Positions 6,362 to 7,814 of a stretch of DNA of 7,814 nucleotides are shown piece after piece (position 1 is the stretch's first letter; the number at the start of each line of letters is the position of its first letter). A program made the position numbers and the translations under genes. The stretch is from an uncultured Flammeovirgaceae bacterium. GTDB taxonomy: Bacteria; Bacteroidota; Bacteroidia; Cytophagales; Cyclobacteriaceae. The stretch lies in the NCBI GenBank assembly GCA_937138955.1, contig CAKZPJ010000679.1, forward strand, positions 1-7,814, written 5' to 3'. The notes below the pieces were generated by a model that worked only from the letters and a program-made list of their open reading frames with translations, was not told where the DNA came from and searched no databases.

Positions 6362-7814
6362 ATGTATCGTTTATATTTTCTCTTTCTTCTTTTGCCATTT
6401 TTAGCGGTAGGCCAAGACTACGGAAACCCACTCTGGATGCGCTATCCGGCACTTTCTCCCGATGGTCAAACCATTGTATTTAGCTATCAAGGTGATTTAT
6501 ATTCGGTGCCCAGCTCTGGCGGAGAAGCAGTGCCACTCACGCTGCACGAAGCTCACGATTATCAACCGGTTTGGTCACCCGATGGTCAACAGATTGCGTT
6601 CGCCTCAGATCGTTTCGGCAATTTTGATATTTATCTGATGCCCGCCCCGGGTGGTAAAGCCGAACGACTTACCTATCATTCGGCTCACGATCATCCTTCG
6701 GATTTTAGTGCCGACGGCCAGGAAGTACTTTTTACTTCGGTTCGCACTCCCAGTGCCGAAAGCGCGCTATTCCCCTACCGCCGATTCAATCAGTTGTACC
6801 AAACTCCCACTACTGGCGGACAACCTACGCAAGAACTTTCGCTACCAATGGATCACGCTCAACTATCTTCTTCCGGTGATAAAATGCTGTATCAAGATTT
6901 GAAGGGCTACGAAGACATCTGGCGTAAACATCACACCTCGTCTATTGCCCGCGATCTGTGGGTTTACGATACTAACTCCGAAGAGCATACCCAGCTTACT
7001 ACTTTTTCGGGCGAAGATCGTGACCCTTGTTGGAGTGCTGACGAGCAATCGGTGTATTACCTGAGTGAAGAGAGTGGTAGTTTCAATGTTTGGAAGATGG
7101 AGGTCAGCAATCCTAGTCAGAAGACTCAGTTAACTGATTTTGATTTGCATCCGGTGCGCTTTCTGTCGGTATCTAACGAAGAAACTCTTTGCTTCGGCTA
7201 CCACGGTGAGGTTTATACGATGAAAGAAGGTGCCGAACCTCAAAAGGTAAATATTAGCATTCGTACTGACGATAAATACAACGCTCGTCGCCTGGAAACT
7301 TTCACTAACAAAGCTACCGAAATGGCTTTGTCACCCAACGGAAAAGAGATTGCCTTCGTGGTGCGCGGGGAAGTATTTGTGACGGCAGTAGAGAGCGGAT
7401 TAACCAAGCGGGTGACTAATACCCCTGAGCAAGAACGTTCTATCAGTTTTGATCCCGAAGGCAGAAAAATACTCTACGCCAGCGAACGCGATAGTAGCTG
7501 GAATTTGTACGAAACCCGCATCACCCGCGAGGAAGAGCCGTACTTTTACGCGGCTACCGTGCTGGAGGAAACCCCTATTCTGGAAACTGATGTCGAAACC
7601 TTTCAACCAGCATATTCGCCCGACGGTGAAGAAGTAGCCTTTCTGGAGGAACGTACTACGCTGAAGGTGGTTAACCTGGATAGTAAGAATATACGAACCA
7701 TTCTGCCCGGAGATAAAAACTACTCCTACTCCGACGGCGATCAGTGGTACCAATGGTCGCCCGATGGCAAGTGGTTTCTGGCTCAGTTCCTGGATCGGGG
7801 TCGCTGGATTCCTG
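6362..7814 (+). CDS. Tricorn-like S41 family protease, N-terminal beta-propeller part (partial, 3' end outside window)
   Basis: The first 484 residues are present and the frame is open to the window edge. A signal peptide (1-17, MYRLYFLFLLLPFLAVG, cleavage near VGQ-DY) sends the protein to the periplasm. The rest is a chain of PD40/TolB-like propeller blades marked by SPDG-type motifs at about 32 (LSPDGQTIVF), 72 (WSPDGQQIAFASDR), 116 (SADGQEVLF), 170, 224 (WSADEQSVYYLSE), 323 (LSPNGKEIAF), 363 (FDPEGRKILYASERD), 418 (YSPDGEEVAF) and 465 (WSPDGKWFLA). The stretches GNPLWMRYPALSPDG and WRKHHTSSIARDLWVYD are characteristic of Bacteroidota Tricorn homologues. Full members are about 1,050-1,100 aa and end in PDZ and S41 serine protease domains, which should lie to the right; the catalytic residues are therefore not visible here. 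A plain TolB-like protein is less likely given these signatures. The gene is divergent from the PadR gene, with 142 bp between the start codons. Confidence 0.92.
   Translation, partial: MYRLYFLFLLLPFLAVGQDYGNPLWMRYPALSPDGQTIVFSYQGDLYSVPSSGGEAVPLTLHEAHDYQPVWSPDGQQIAFASDRFGNFDIYLMPAPGGKAERLTYHSAHDHPSDFSADGQEVLFTSVRTPSAESALFPYRRFNQLYQTPTTGGQPTQELSLPMDHAQLSSSGDKMLYQDLKGYEDIWRKHHTSSIARDLWVYDTNSEEHTQLTTFSGEDRDPCWSADEQSVYYLSEESGSFNVWKMEVSNPSQKTQLTDFDLHPVRFLSVSNEETLCFGYHGEVYTMKEGAEPQKVNISIRTDDKYNARRLETFTNKATEMALSPNGKEIAFVVRGEVFVTAVESGLTKRVTNTPEQERSISFDPEGRKILYASERDSSWNLYETRITREEEPYFYAATVLEETPILETDVETFQPAYSPDGEEVAFLEERTTLKVVNLDSKNIRTILPGDKNYSYSDGDQWYQWSPDGKWFLAQFLDRGRWIP

Noticed and set aside
6651..7753. 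Several short open frames on both strands within the protease gene
   Set aside because: The continuous PD40-repeat frame covers this whole stretch; the others have no domain features.
1..7814. Mobile element, CRISPR array, tRNA or phage features
   Set aside because: No transposase, terminal repeats, regularly spaced repeats, cloverleaf-like sequence or integrase was seen; genes are intact and compactly arranged.

Overview
The window looks like chromosomal DNA from a member of the Bacteroidota, most likely the Cytophagales; genus cannot be told from this sequence. The reasons are: a TonB-dependent receptor with the Bacteroidota layout (STN, then CarboxypepD_reg-like, then plug); a FecR protein of the FecR plus DUF4974 type; a MacB/FtsX permease with a cytoplasmic prefix domain paired with a PadR regulator; a Tricorn-like S41 protease; a TAnnTTTG-type -7 promoter element; and no clear Shine-Dalgarno sequences. 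Coding density is high, base composition looks even throughout, and I see no RNA genes, insertion sequences, CRISPR arrays or attachment sites.

Layout. Five genes run leftward from about 6219 to beyond position 1. In order of transcription they are: a 110-aa PadR-type repressor (6219-5887); an 864-aa MacB/FtsX-like ABC permease (5876-3282, 10 nt after the PadR stop); a 222-aa secreted protein with a CarboxypepD_reg-like domain (3252-2584, 29 nt after the permease); a 333-aa FecR-type anti-sigma/signal transducer (2517-1516, after a 66-nt gap); and an outer-membrane TonB-dependent receptor whose first 504 residues are present (1512-1, only 3 nt after the FecR stop). One gene runs rightward from 6362 and leaves the window: the N-terminal 484 residues of a Tricorn-like periplasmic protease, mostly PD40 beta-propeller repeats.

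How they work together. The PadR-permease pair is a familiar module, and a near-perfect 25-bp inverted repeat (6226-6250) directly before the preferred PadR start is the best regulatory candidate here. It overlaps a possible promoter for the leftward genes, so autoregulation is a reasonable inference. The FecR-receptor pair looks like a cell-surface signalling unit in which the receptor's STN domain contacts FecR in the periplasm. The usual ECF sigma gene is not next to fecR; the leftward genes before it are the 222-aa protein, the permease and PadR. No ABC ATPase is present either, so both modules need partners from outside the window. Whether the five leftward genes form one transcript or two (PadR-permease-222 aa, then FecR-receptor) is open; the 66-nt gap with a hairpin and an A/T tract is the obvious break point.

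Nothing here is clearly a new system. The main points of interest are the operator-like palindrome, the missing sigma factor, and the unusual juxtaposition of the two modules.
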